A stretch of DNA of 64,000 nt from contig NC_079312.1 of the NCBI RefSeq assembly GCF_029931775.1, forward strand, positions 15,817,821-15,881,820, read 5' to 3'. Each line of letters begins with the position of its first letter. Position 1 is the first letter of the stretch. Positions 33,401-43,689 of the stretch are shown here, piece after piece. The position numbers were made by a program, and so were the translations under genes. The notes beneath the pieces are model-generated. The model did no database searches. It had not been told where the DNA came from and was given only the letters and a program-made list of their open reading frames with translations. The stretch comes from Euleptes europaea (lineage: Eukaryota > Chordata > Lepidosauria > Squamata > Sphaerodactylidae).

Positions 33401-34804
33401 TGCTGTGTTACGTGACTTTTTGGATAAAAATCTTGCTCAAGGGTTTATCCGGCAATCGAACGCTCCCAACTCAGCCCCTGCAATCTTTGTCCGGAAAAAG
33501 GAAGGCGACCTGCATTTATGCATTGACTTCCGAAAGCTCAGTGCAGTTACCCAAGCCAACGCCTACCCCATTCCGTTGATTTCAGATATTTTGGGACAAT
33601 TACAGGAGGGACGCGTTTTCTCCAAATTGGACTTAGTGGAAGCTTATTATCGCGTCCGTATCCGTGAAGGGGACGAACCTCTCACCGCCTTCTCTAGCTG
33701 TTTTGGAATGTATGAATTTCTTGTGATGCCTTTCGGATTAAAAGGGGCCCCGGGGGTCTTCATGCAGCTCATTAACAAAATCCTCCATGATTTGCTGTAC
33801 CGCGGCGTGGTAGTTTATTTGGATGACATCCTTATTTATTCAAAAACCATGGATGAGCACGTTGCTCTGGTCAGAGAGGTTTTGCAATGTCTGCGTAACC
33901 ACCAGCTCTATGCAAAGCTGTCTAAATGCGAATTTCACCAAGAGAAAATAACTTTCTTGGGGTACATAATCTCTCATCGTGGCCTTAGCATGGATCCTGC
34001 TAAAGTCCAATCGGTACTTGACTGGACTCCACCCTCCACCCGCAAGCAGGTGCAGCAATTTCTGGGCTTTGCTAATTTCTACCGAGGTTTCATTCCCAAC
34101 TTTGCTCAAGTGGCGCTGCCAATCACTGACCTCCTGAAAACGAAAGGTAAAGGGGTTTCTGCAACGTTGCCCTCTGCCAGAATACTGTGGACTGATCAAT
34201 GCCAATCTGCCTTTGTAGCCCTCAAACGGCTTTACACTTCTGAACCTGTGCTCCAGCACCCAGATCTGAACCAAATGTTTATTGTACAGGTCGATGCATC
34301 TGACGTAGCCATGGGGGGCCCCCCTTCTCCAGAGAGGACCGGACGGTCTCCACCCCTGTGCCTACTTCTCGAAAAAGTTTGTGCATGCCCAACTGAACTG
34401 GCCCATTTGGGAGAAGGAGGCATCAGCTGTCCATCATGCCCTTACTCTGTGGAGGCAATTCCTGGAGGGATCCAGGATCCCCTTCGAAGTCTGGACTGAT
34501 CACAAAAATCTAGCTGCCCTCACGGGGACCCATAAACTGTCCGCAAAACAACAGCATTGGGCAGACTTCTTTGCTCAGTTTCGTTTTGTTCTTAAACATG
34601 TGCCCGGGAAACAGAACGTGCTTGCTGATGCCCTATCCAGGTTGCCTCAATACCCAGTAAAAATTGATCGACCAACAGACTCCTTATTCACCCCGGCGCA
34701 CAGAGGGGCCCTGCCCATGCTGGCCGTGCAGACCCGGTCCCAGATCCGACCCCAGCATGATAACCGCACAGTGGCCGACAAAGTAACCAACCCTAACCCT
34801 GACA
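30158..34804 (+). mobile_element. Ty3/gypsy element with a single LTR, nested in copia
   Basis: A fossil copy on the + strand. Its only LTR is 30158-30449 (tgtcagg to ggcttaca). Parts in order: gag-like region with a CLVCGELGHFAAAC zinc knuckle (about 30740-32730), protease, reverse transcriptase with VVVYLDDILIYSK (32967-34499) and RNase H (to 34804). The target duplication agtga flanks it at 30153-30157 and 34805-34809. Its right end is cctgaca, the inverse of its left end tgtcagg, but it is not an LTR end. It is broken. Relatives are the solo LTR at 35666 and, more distantly, the chromovirus at 57.7 kb. Confidence 0.85.
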
Positions 34805-34809
34805 AGTGA

Positions 34810-36214
34810 ACAGATCAGCCACGTTTCTTTCACCTGCACACTTTACAATATATACATTCTTTCGGTTTATTGCATCAGCCACATTTTGATATCTTATCCT
34901 TATGTGCTTGCTCTTGCTTCTGAAACATTGCTCGTTTCCCAAGCTCATTGCTGCAGAATTGTCAGTATATATTTTCACAGGTGCATTTACAGTTACATAC
35001 AGTTCTTTCAATAAGTACATGAACCACTCCAACTGTGTTACTGTTTCGCTTATTGCACTGTACTCAGCTTCACAAGTACTCATTGCAACAAATGACTGAG
35101 TCACTGACTTCCAGTGAATGGGAGCCTTGCCCAGATATAACAAATACCCACTGGTGGACTTTGCTTTTGACTGGTCTGCCCATGAGGCGTCAGAATAGGC
35201 AACCAGTTCTCCATCATAAGCCTTAAGGCACAGCTTCCTGTGCATAGATCCTTTCAGGTATCTTAGCACCCTTTTAGCTGCCTTCCAGTCAGTTACTGTT
35301 GGTGACATGCATTGTTTACTCAGGCAGTGCACAGCCTGATATATGTCTGGTCTAGACCAGGTTGTGAGATACAGCAGGCTTCCTATCAGAGATTGATACA
35401 CCATTCTATCACACTCTGCCTTTCCCTCTGTTTCTCCACTCACATAACCTTTACCATGGGAGAGTCTACAACATTAGCTTCTAACATCTTAAACTTCTCC
35501 AGAAGCTGTTGTATTTTATCTGGCTGAGATAAAGAAAACATTCCATCTTCACCTCTGCTTATTTGCACTCCCAGGTAGTTACTTATTCTGCCTAGACATT
35601 TTAGCTTAAAACGTTTGCTAAGTAGCTTCTCAGAATGCTCTTTGTCACCTTTATTATTAGTCATTTGTAAGCCCTTGGCCCAATCGAACCAAAAACCACA
35701 TCAGAGACAGTCAGGTCCAAAGAAGCTGGTTTTTACTGGTCAAATAGGTTAACAGAGCATAAAGAAAAGGTGACAGCAATGAGGCTTGCTGGCTTGAACT
35801 TGGTAATATAAAAGCATAGGAAAAGGCATGAGATTACAAATCATAAACAGAGCTAAGTTCCCAGAGCTTCAAATGGGTTTAGGTATGCACAACAGTCCTT
35901 GAGTCTGGTCAGTGGGAAAACGAAAGTAAACAGACCAACTGAGATACAGGCCTGACATCATTAAACACAGGTCGTCTACCTAAGACATTACAAAGCACTC
36001 TTTCTGTCCTGAACATTTGGAAAACAAACAGGAATCAGACACACTCTGCTTGAATCCCAATTTCTTGATAGCATCAGAAATGTTTAATTTTAGGACCATG
36101 CTTTACTGCTTCAATTCAAAACCAGGTATTTGCTTCATGACTTCAGTCTCACATCCAGGTGCAGCCAATTACCAAACCACCACCTGGTAGATTAGTGTGA
36201 GAAAAAACCTTGAG
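34810..36214 (-). mobile_element. Copia reverse transcriptase / RNase H region
   Basis: Minus-strand fossil coding pieces: SKRFKLKCLGRISNYLGVQI from the reverse transcriptase, then RNase H with TWSRPDIYQAVHCLSKQC, SDASWADQSKAKSTSGYLLY and CEAEYSAISETVTQLEW. Part of the 29677-39372 element. It is broken and is interrupted by the solo LTR. Confidence 0.85.
35666..35957 (-). mobile_element. Solo gypsy LTR inside copia
   Basis: 292 bp, minus orientation (tgtcagg to ggcttaca on that strand). Flanked by the 5-bp duplication tcatt at 35661-35665 and 35958-35962. Same LTR family as 30158-30449. It is an independent insertion and later recombination product, not the missing second LTR of the nested element, because it has its own target duplication and opposite orientation. 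Confidence 0.88.
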
Positions 36215-38740
36215 CTATTGCAAAGCTTCCAGTTCTGCTTTCTTAGCTCTGAACCATAACAGCTTATCTCTTTCAGTTTCAGCTAATACACTTGCATAGC
36301 TGTCAGGTTCACCATCATCCATATTGTAAACACATTCACAATCATCAAAACCAAACTTCACTGGTGGCACACCTTTGGTGCTTCTCCCAGACCTCCTGAC
36401 TGCAGCTTCTCCCCCTGCAGTGTCAGAACCTTCTCCTTCTGAGCTGTCTGAACTTTTTACACTTTCCCTTCTGGGAGCACTTTCTACACTCTCCCTTCTG
36501 GGAGTCCTAGCCGGAGAACCACCGTTACCTCTGGCTCCTTGCTGCTCATTTAAAGGCATAAACACTGAGTCAGGGATCTCATCTGAGCCATGCAATTTTT
36601 CCCAATTAAATGACTCACCGAAGTTGGCAGATTTGCTTAACGTAATTTTGTTATTGGTATCAGCAGAATGGTAGGATTTTGCAGCATTCTGATACCCGAG
36701 GAATAAAAGTGGCTTGGACTTTTTTCCTCCTCCCCTCCTTAGCTTTAAAGGTATATTAACCCATGCCTTGGCACCAAACACTCTCAGATGCTTTAGGGAT
36801 GGTTTTCTCTTATACAAAGCTGCATAGGGGATGTTATCTATGCTGGATGTCCATAGACGGTTGATGAGGTAATTTGAGACCTTAATTGCCTCTGCCCAGA
36901 ACCTTGGCTTTAGATTAGCGTCCTCTAACAGAGATTGCAGCATGGATTTCAAATAGCCTATCCTTCGCTCTGCAACTCCATTCTCCTGAGGAACACAAGG
37001 GTTAGCAAGTCTGTGCTGTATTCCCTTGCTGTCTAACCACTGGGCTAACTCATTAGAGAGGAATTCTCTCCCCCCCCCGTCACTCTGGAGGTTGGCAAGT
37101 GGCAAATGTAGCTGCCTTTCCACTCTCTTTACCCAGTATTTGATTGTCTTACAGGCTTCACTTTTATGCTTGAGCAGATAAACCCAGCCGAACCTAGACC
37201 AGTCATCGACCAGAACCAGAGCCCATCTGTTCCCAGACACACTTTCATTGAATGGGCCACAGATATCCACATGGACAAGCCTTAGGGGTCTGTCTGTCAC
37301 TCTCTGGCTTACTTTGGCTACTGGGGACCTTCTGCTCTTTACAGATTTACACACTGTACAATCAAGATAGGTGTTACACTTGTTAAGCTTTACCTCATTT
37401 TCCCCTAACAAGCTCAGGGTTTTCTGTATTGTAGAAAAAGAGGCGTGGCCTAAACGCCGGTGTAACAAATGTAGGCACTCAGAATGAGGATTAACATTTG
37501 AAGTTCCCACTGTGCTTGTGGCTTCCCCAGCCCCTCTGCGCACCACATAAACGTCCTGCTTTAACTGCCATTCTAACAGCGTCTTTCCCTCTCTGCTTAT
37601 CTGGCAGGTGTTTCCTGTAAAACTCACAGAGAAACCAGCCCCCGTCAATGCAGATATGCTTAGCAGGTTATTCTCCAGGAGAGGCACGCAGAGCACATTT
37701 TGGAACATATGGCTTAAATCAGGGAAGTTTAAACTGCCCTGACACTGGACCTCTAAATGCTTCCCGTCTGCAAAGCTTACATGTGTTCTTGCAGACTCAT
37801 GTTTATTTGATAGTAAGGTGCTGTCTTTAACAAAAATCTTGCTTGCACCACTATCAACCAGCCATACATCCTCACCCTTAGCAGTCCCAGCCAGCACAAC
37901 CGCTGTGTGTGTGGCATTCTTGTCCTGTTGCTTAGCCGTCTTCTTCTTTAACTGGGGGCAGTTCAGTCTGAGGTGCTGGGTGCTCCCACACAAATAACAT
38001 TTTTTCACATAGAGCACACAGTCCTCCCCCTCTTTCTTGTAGACTCCACTCCCCCGGGCCGCTCCAAAGCCTTGCTTCAACGAAGTCTGCGCTGAGTAGG
38101 TTTCATTCCCACTTACAGGCTGTCTCCGCTGCGGGGCTGAGGTCAACGGCGTTGGCTGTGACGAACCTCTCTGCCGGGGGTGCAATTCTGGGGTGTAAGA
38201 CTCGTGGGTTGTTGTCATCAGAGATGGACGAGGTGCTGCTCTATCCATGGGGTGTCTGGTTCCCAGTGGGGCTGCAGTCATCTGTAAACGTCCCTCCTGC
38301 CGACACTCCTCGTCTTCCAGGATCTTTCCAGTCACATAATCATATGTGAGCTGCTGCATTGCCATGCATTCCAGTGAGGCCACTAACACATCAAAGCTTG
38401 CATCAAGGGAACCTAGCATGATGTAAACTTTATCCTCATCTGCAATTACTTTCCCTCTCAGTTCCAGCTGCCTAAACAAATCAGCCAGACCTCTCAAATG
38501 CTCTGAGACAGGAATGTGAGGTGATTTATAAGTCCAGTATAATCGCCTCATTAGTGTTAGTATAGAGCCAGCAGAGTCTCTGCGATAAACTCCTTGCAAA
38601 GTCTCCCACGCAGCTTTTGCCGTGGTTTTGCTGGCAATGTATACTAGTTGGCCATCCCCCACAGTCAGTATTAAGTTGGCAAGTGCCTTCTTATCTTTCT
38701 CTTGCCCTTCATCATCATCATCAGCGGGGGTCCGGGCCAC
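36215..38740 (-). mobile_element. Copia gag-protease-integrase region
   Basis: A long fossil frame on the minus strand. UBN2-type gag comes first (AAWETLQGVYRRDSAGSILT), then zinc knuckle CYLCGSTQHLRLNC, protease VDSGASKIFV, GAG_pre LHRRLGHASFSTIQ and an integrase core with VHVDICGPF, LQSDGGGREF and PQENGVAERRIG. It is described here only as part of the copia element. Confidence 0.92.
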
Positions 38741-38944
38741 AACATCTCATAAACCTTCTCTCTTAAGGTAATGCTCAATTCTTACCAACCATATAGAGTA
38801 GTTGTCAGCATTGAGCTTCTCCATTGGGATTGCAGATTGAGACATCTCTTCCGCTCAATCTCTCACTGTTTCAAAAAAGCCTCTGGACGTCCTGGAAACT
38901 CAGCTGAGCTCTCACCACACGACTCCTGCGCAGTGAAGCAAATT

Positions 38945-38959
38945 CTGGGCCCATAGCCC
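38945..38959 (-). promoter_or_regulatory. Copia primer-binding site (initiator tRNA-Met anticodon arm)
   Basis: Directly next to the 5' LTR, the minus strand reads gggctatgggcccag. It is complementary at 14 of 15 positions to ctgggcccataaccc of the vertebrate initiator tRNA-Met anticodon arm. Drosophila copia is known to prime from an internal half-molecule of this tRNA, not its 3' CCA end. Confidence 0.75.
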
Positions 38960-39372
38960 TGACGTGGAAGCAAGTGGTTTAGGAGTTCCTCCAGGACATA
39001 ACCACCAGCAGTCTTGCTTTATAAGAAACAGTGTCTTTTATTTACAGTGCACAGATAAAACATACCATCACGTACACTTCTCCACTACTACTTCCAGGCT
39101 GCAATTGATTTGTATTTGAGTGTGTTTTACAGAAGCACAGTTACATAGCCTTATATACACCCACTGCACCTGATCTGCATTAGGCCACCTGTGGACCTTC
39201 CCAGCATTACATCAGCAAACTGCCCAGATCCAGATTCCTGCACTTCCCTTTGGTACCAGCAAGGCTATTGCTTCTGCTGACATCATCTTTGGCCTCTCAC
39301 ATCTCCAAGATCTGACAGCTCTCACACAGCTGTTACTTGTCAGATTATTACAACCAACTTGATACTCTGACA
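38960..39372 (-). repeat. Copia 5' LTR
   Basis: 413 bp. On the minus strand it runs tgtcagagtatcaag to gcttccacgtca. The target duplication copy atttc follows at 39373-39377. Confidence 0.92.
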
Positions 39373-39659
39373 ATTTCCCCTTTTTTGCTGCTTCAAATGC
39401 ACAGAATAGTCCACATGGAGTAGCAAAATGGAGAATTAGCCCCCCCAGGTGCTGTTTCTGCAAGGGAAAATGGCTGGGGGGTAGACAGGAGCCCTTCCTC
39501 CCCCTGTGGTGGTGTCCTGAGCCGAAATGGGCTCTGTTTTATTTTTAAATAATCATTCCTCCCAGCTGCTGTTGTGGCTCTTGGATCCCAGGAGTGACGT
39601 TGCTCTCCAAAGAGCCTTCCATCTTTTTCTGCTTTCAGCCTCAGCCTGTGTCTCCAAGT

Positions 39660-39983
39660 CAGGGGTCCCCAATGTGGTGCCCGTGGGCACCACGGTGCCT
39701 GGCAGCACCTTTTCTGGCACTTGCCAGATATTTTTTGGAAGTGGGTGGAACCAGGTAGGGCTTTTCTCTATAAAAGATTCTGATTGACTACTGGAGACTT
39801 GATTGGCAGCTGCCAGCACAAGGATCTGCACTGTGTTACTGGAATTAAGCTTTGGCAGTCATGTTGTGGCGGCCTCCTCCTCCTATAGTAGCCATTTTGT
39901 GGCAGCCATTCTGATGTTATGCCTATTATGCTGTGTCAGAATTTCAAATGTGCCGGCAGGCTCAAAAAGGTTGGGGGGCCCTG
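39660..39983 (-). mobile_element. hAT-like MITE, 324 bp
   Basis: Termini caggggtccccaa and ttggggggccctg. Flanks ctccaagt and ctgtaagc agree at 5 of 8 positions. The duplicated region at about 18560-18575 has an unfilled site (ctgtctctcggctttctgc), so insertion followed the duplication or was precisely lost from copy A. Confidence 0.75.
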
Positions 39984-40075
39984 CTGTAAGCTTTCTGCCA
40001 ATTCCTTCCTCTGTTTCCTTGATCCACTGGGGGGAAACTGTGAATTGGATGATACTTTAATGTGATTTTCTCAAG

Positions 40076-40194
40076 GTATGAAGAAAAGGAGGCGTTTGGG
40101 AATCCAATGACTTTTCCTCTTGCACTGAAGTGGCACATATGGGACTTCTCGGATTTAAATCCTTTTTTGGAAGGCATCAAGAAGCAATTCAAAG
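40076..40194 (+). pseudogene. Orphan TRIM 119-bp linker exon
   Basis: Same length as the gene A exon at 18680-18798, open, with an ag acceptor (gattttctcaag) and gtaatg donor. It encodes YEEKEAFGNPMTFPLALKWH then IWDFSDLNPFLEGIKKQF. No other TRIM exon lies within reach on this strand: copia is upstream and the inverted-repeat arm is downstream. So it is an orphan exon left by segmental duplication, unless spliced in trans-locus transcripts I cannot see. Confidence 0.8.
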
Positions 40195-40260
40195 GTAATG
40201 AAGAAATGCTGCAGGGATTTCAGACCGGGCATTAGAGTGGGCCAGGTGTGTTTTAGTATG

Positions 40261-40979
40261 TCCCAGGCTGCTTGTATTATTACCAGACCCAGGAATGTGG
40301 GGAACTTATACAGATTCAGGACATTTTAGTTTACCATGGAAAGTGTTCTGTTCAGAATGGTCCTGCAACTTTAGTTCAGATTTGCATCGCTCTATGTTGC
40401 TCATTTCTAGTCATTTGTGTCTGTGCTCTGGTAAACTGGGAGGTAGATGGTAGAGTAAGCACCCAAAATGAAAGGGAGGGGAGGAAACTGCCCTTCAGGG
40501 CATCCTCATTTAACAGATACACTCACCCGATCCCTTTCAGAAACACCTCACCTGCCCCCATTTGCATTGCAGTGTGTCTATGGCCAAATTGGACTTATCC
40601 AAACCCCCCCCCCCCATTCCTGGAATATGGAAAAACTTGTACAGCCGTAGTGGTCCATGCAACAACCCCAAACAAGAACAAAGTCTGTGTAGTACCTTTT
40701 ACTATTTAACTGGGCACAAAATATAGTGTAAGTTTTCAAGCACACCAGAGGTCTTCAGGGTGGAAGAAAAGAAAAAAACGTCAGAAGAAAAACAGTCCAA
40801 AAAATAGTATACTCTAATTGATCTTGTAATCCTTTAACTTGAGCTATACAAGGTCCAAAAACATAGAAGAAAATGGAATCTGATTATACCAGAGAACAGG
40901 GAGCACAAAAATAAAACAGCCCCACAGATACCAGTCTATAGTCCAAACATTCCCATAAGATGAGGGGCAACTTCACTCC
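40261..40979. other. No gene recognised
   Basis: Between the orphan exon and the right arm. A poly-C tract lies near 40604. No recognisable element or coding domain. Confidence 0.5.
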
Positions 40980-41298
40980 TTAAAGCTTCACAGTTGCCAC
41001 CAAGCCACATACACAAAAAACACCCCAAAAGCTGCAGTTATAGTCTAGCTCCAGTAGACGGAAGTCTTATACAAGAAACAAAAGATCTGCTTTCTGAAGC
41101 TCGTCGCTTGACCGGTAGAGACGGACGATCGCTCTCTGCATTTGTATGCAAGAACCCGGTGCTTGGTTTTGCTTTTCTTTCAGAGTCTTTCTGGTCACTT
41201 GTTCAAGTTCTTGTCCCACTCCAGACGTTGCAAGCAACTTCTCAGTCTTGTCTGTTTCCAACAACAGCACACACATACAAGACAACATAGAACATAAG

Positions 41299-41520
41299 CG
41301 GAGGGAGCATGGCTCAGTTGGTAGAGCATCTGCTTTGTCATGCAGAAGGTCCCAGGTTCAATCCCTGGCACCTCCACTTAAAGGGAATAGGCAGGTGAGG
41401 TAGGGGATGTGAAAGGCCCCTGCCTGCGACCCTGGAGAGCTGTTGCCGGTCTGAGTAGACAATACTGACTTTGATGGACCCACGGGTCTGGTTCAGTATA
41501 AGGCAGCTTCACGTGTTCAT
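41299..41520 (+). mobile_element. tRNA-Ala-derived SINE
   Basis: Head gggagcatggctcagttggt through aggttcaatccctggcacct, body with gagtagacaatactgacttt and gtataaggcagcttcacgtg. Partner of 5036-5258. The anticodon loop has an extra base, so it is not a working tRNA gene. Confidence 0.75.
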
Positions 41521-41989
41521 GGTGGGGCAGTCCATGGTGGGGCCAGGGACTGCACGGGATCTCCCGCAAATCACCCGTTTGATTATGCCGTTGCTGTGGA
41601 TCCCCGGCTGCAGCTGACAAATAAGGCACCCTATCAAAGGGGAGGTGTTTAAAAGAGAATTTCTTACCCCTCCAATCCTGAACACCCGTCTAGAACCCCC
41701 AATGGGTGAGGCCAGCCCAGCAGGTCCAGAAGACTATCATTGGCTATCATCCCACCATTCATCGGACCATCAGACTAGGTTATTGTGACGTATACACCCC
41801 AATACTAGTTGCTGTTTCTGTAAAAAAAAAAAAAAAAAGCAAAAGCATTTTATGTTGCCTACTACATTTTTTTCTAATTTCTACTTTTATTTTTCTTGCC
41901 ACTCAGATGGCTTAAGAGGCACAGGTTTGTGGCTGTCAAATATTTGGGCATATTTGCAGTTTTGCATATAGAAAACTTAATAGTGCCTC

Positions 41990-42155
41990 ACCAATAACCC
42001 AGCTTGCTGGGGGTAAAGGGAAGATGACTGGTGAAGGCACTGGCAAACCACCCCGTAAACAAAGTCTGCCTAGGAAACGTCGGGATGTGACGTCACCCCA
42101 ATGGGTCAGGAATGACCCGGTGCTTGCACAGGGGACTACCTTTACCTTTAATAAC
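41990..42155 (-). mobile_element. Interspersed repeat with BovB/RTE-like tail
   Basis: Reverse-oriented partner of 4345-4515, with the same gtcccctgtgcaagcaccgg word on the minus strand (an a/t-rich variant). Confidence 0.45.
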
Positions 42156-42525
42156 ACTTTCATAGAAGTAAGCCACACTGAATAGACTTTAGTAGGGTTA
42201 TGAGTAGATCTGTTTGGGATTGCTCTCTCAGGCATTTATACTTTTAAATTCCATAAGTAAGCAAACTGGTGCATTTTATCTTGTTAACACAACAAAACAA
42301 GTTTAGATGTTAATAGGCAAGTAGTATTCCCCCCCCAAAAAACAACAGGACAAATTGTCCCTCTCCCAAAGATTCCTCAGGATTTTCCCTCAAAAACTTA
42401 ATTTTGGGGGCGTGGAGGAGAGGGGACCTAGAGGCACCTTCTTCCTCATTGGCTCCCTCCACTTTCAGCAGGTTTCCCGTTGGTTTCCTGTGCTTGTCTG
42501 ATGTGCGGGGATTGCCGACTTTTCC

Positions 42526-42765
42526 TCAGGATTGTCCCTCTAAAACCTCCTGAGATGATGGAGCTTTGGGCTTAGAGGCGCCTGCTTCCATTTCAGTGAA
42601 GCTGCTGGTTCTTCCTGATAATAATATTTTATGGTGATCAGAGTCCAGCTTTTCCGCTCCAACAAGTGCCAAAGTCTTGCAATGTCTTTCCTCTTGGAAC
42701 AAACTCAGCATCAGAGAAACCAGCCTTCGGCTTGAAAAATCACTCCAATAACAACATGACTCCAA
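42526..42765 (-). other. Unrecognised 79-codon ORF, partner of 3744-3965
   Basis: Keeps the same frame as the left-arm ORF, with the shared tail SSFTEMEAGASKPKAPSSQE. No family recognised. Reported because both copies are open. Confidence 0.25.
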
Positions 42766-43439
42766 TAATAAGGCCCGTCATACTAACGCTCCCCTTTTCT
42801 CAATTAATTTCCCACATAACATAATTTTCAAATACCTTATAAAAGGTGATGAGAGCCTAGAATATCTTATTCACTGCAACAGCAAACAAACTCCCTCTGC
42901 TGCTAACCTTCATTCACCGACTCCACCCTTCTTGGCAAAAACAACGACTTCCCTGCGTCCTTACAGGAATAGAATGTTTCTCACATGATTTTTTTAAAAA
43001 CAAAAATAATTTTAAAAGTATGTCCAATTGGCTCCAGAGATGGAGAAGACACGAGGATCTGATGCTGAAGGCACAGGGCAATCAGCACGGGGCCCAACTT
43101 GCTTCTGTTGCAAACCGGCGGGTTCAACTATTCCTGAGTCTATAGAGAAAACTCTTTGTGTGTCTGTGACAGGGTGTGTGTGAATTCACAGCTGCTCAGC
43201 TACTCACATCATGTTATACACTCAGTGGTAGGGGTAACTGCAAAGAAACACTATTTCTCTGCCATTGTTGTAACCGAACAGTATAGACCTGCAGAACTCT
43301 TTCGGGTGGGGAGGGCCTATCGGGCTCTGGACTAGGGAGGAGGTGGACTCTTCCACAGCCCATTGCAATAATTTTGCTCAACACTTTGCAGACAAAATCT
43401 CCTGTATCCATTCCGACTTGGACTGTACATTCACACTGA

Positions 43440-43516
43440 CAGGATGGTCCTGGGGTGCCGACTTGCCTACTTGCATGGGATGGTCCCGGGGTGCCGACTT
43501 GCCTACTTGCATGGGA
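43440..43516 (+). repeat. Tandem duplication of about 38 bp, right arm only
   Basis: The unit ggtgccgacttgcctacttg with its flanks occurs twice in a row here. The left arm has one copy near 3010-3050, so it arose after the arms duplicated. Confidence 0.8.
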
Positions 43517-43519
43517 TCC

Positions 43520-43680
43520 CTTTCAGCTTGACACAGTTCTCCTAGAGCTCTCTCAGCCCCACCTACCTCACAGGGTGTCTGTTGTGGGGAAGGTAAGGTA
43601 AGGTAATTGTAAGCCCGTTTGATTCTCCCTTAAGTGGTAGAGAAAGTAGGCATATAAAAACCAACTCTTCTTCTTCTTCA
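43520..43680 (+). mobile_element. tRNA-type SINE 3' part
   Basis: Reads agagctctctcagccccacc, gtgtctgttgtgggga and ttaagtggtagagaaagtag, with a (ctt)n end. Partner of 2850-3010. Confidence 0.65.
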
Positions 43681-43689
43681 ATCTGAGGC

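Larger units (their letters stand above)
29677..39372 (-). mobile_element. Ty1/copia LTR retrotransposon with two nested gypsy-family insertions
   Basis: A fossil element on the minus strand. LTRs of 413 bp lie at 29677-30089 and 38960-39372 and differ at about six positions by eye (about 1.5 %), so it is young. The target duplication atttc is at 29672-29676 and 39373-39377. Parts in order from high to low coordinate: 5' LTR, primer-binding site, UBN2-type gag with a CYLCGSTQHLRLNC zinc knuckle, DSGA protease, GAG_pre and DDE integrase, reverse transcriptase and RNase H, polypurine tract gagaaggag, 3' LTR. The element is broken, in part by insertions at 30158-34804 and 35666-35957. Copia elements are uncommon in amniotes. 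Confidence 0.92.
39378..40260 (+). repeat. Duplicate of the TRIM gene A exon-5 region
   Basis: Direct duplicate of about 18270-18830, plus the intron stretch now at 24100-24150 (ggccaggtgtgttttagtat against ggccagatgtgttttattat). It contains the orphan exon and a hAT-like MITE that copy A lacks at the same place. Confidence 0.8.

Noticed and set aside
35666-35957. Second LTR of the nested gypsy element
   Set aside because: Opposite orientation and own tcatt target duplication show a separate insertion.
41304-41378. tRNA-Ala-like gene
   Set aside because: Extra base in the anticodon loop, SINE body directly attached, and duplicate SINE copies in the window; it is a SINE head.
43440-43516. 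CRISPR-like or satellite array
   Set aside because: Only two units, no spacers, eukaryotic context; a local tandem duplication.
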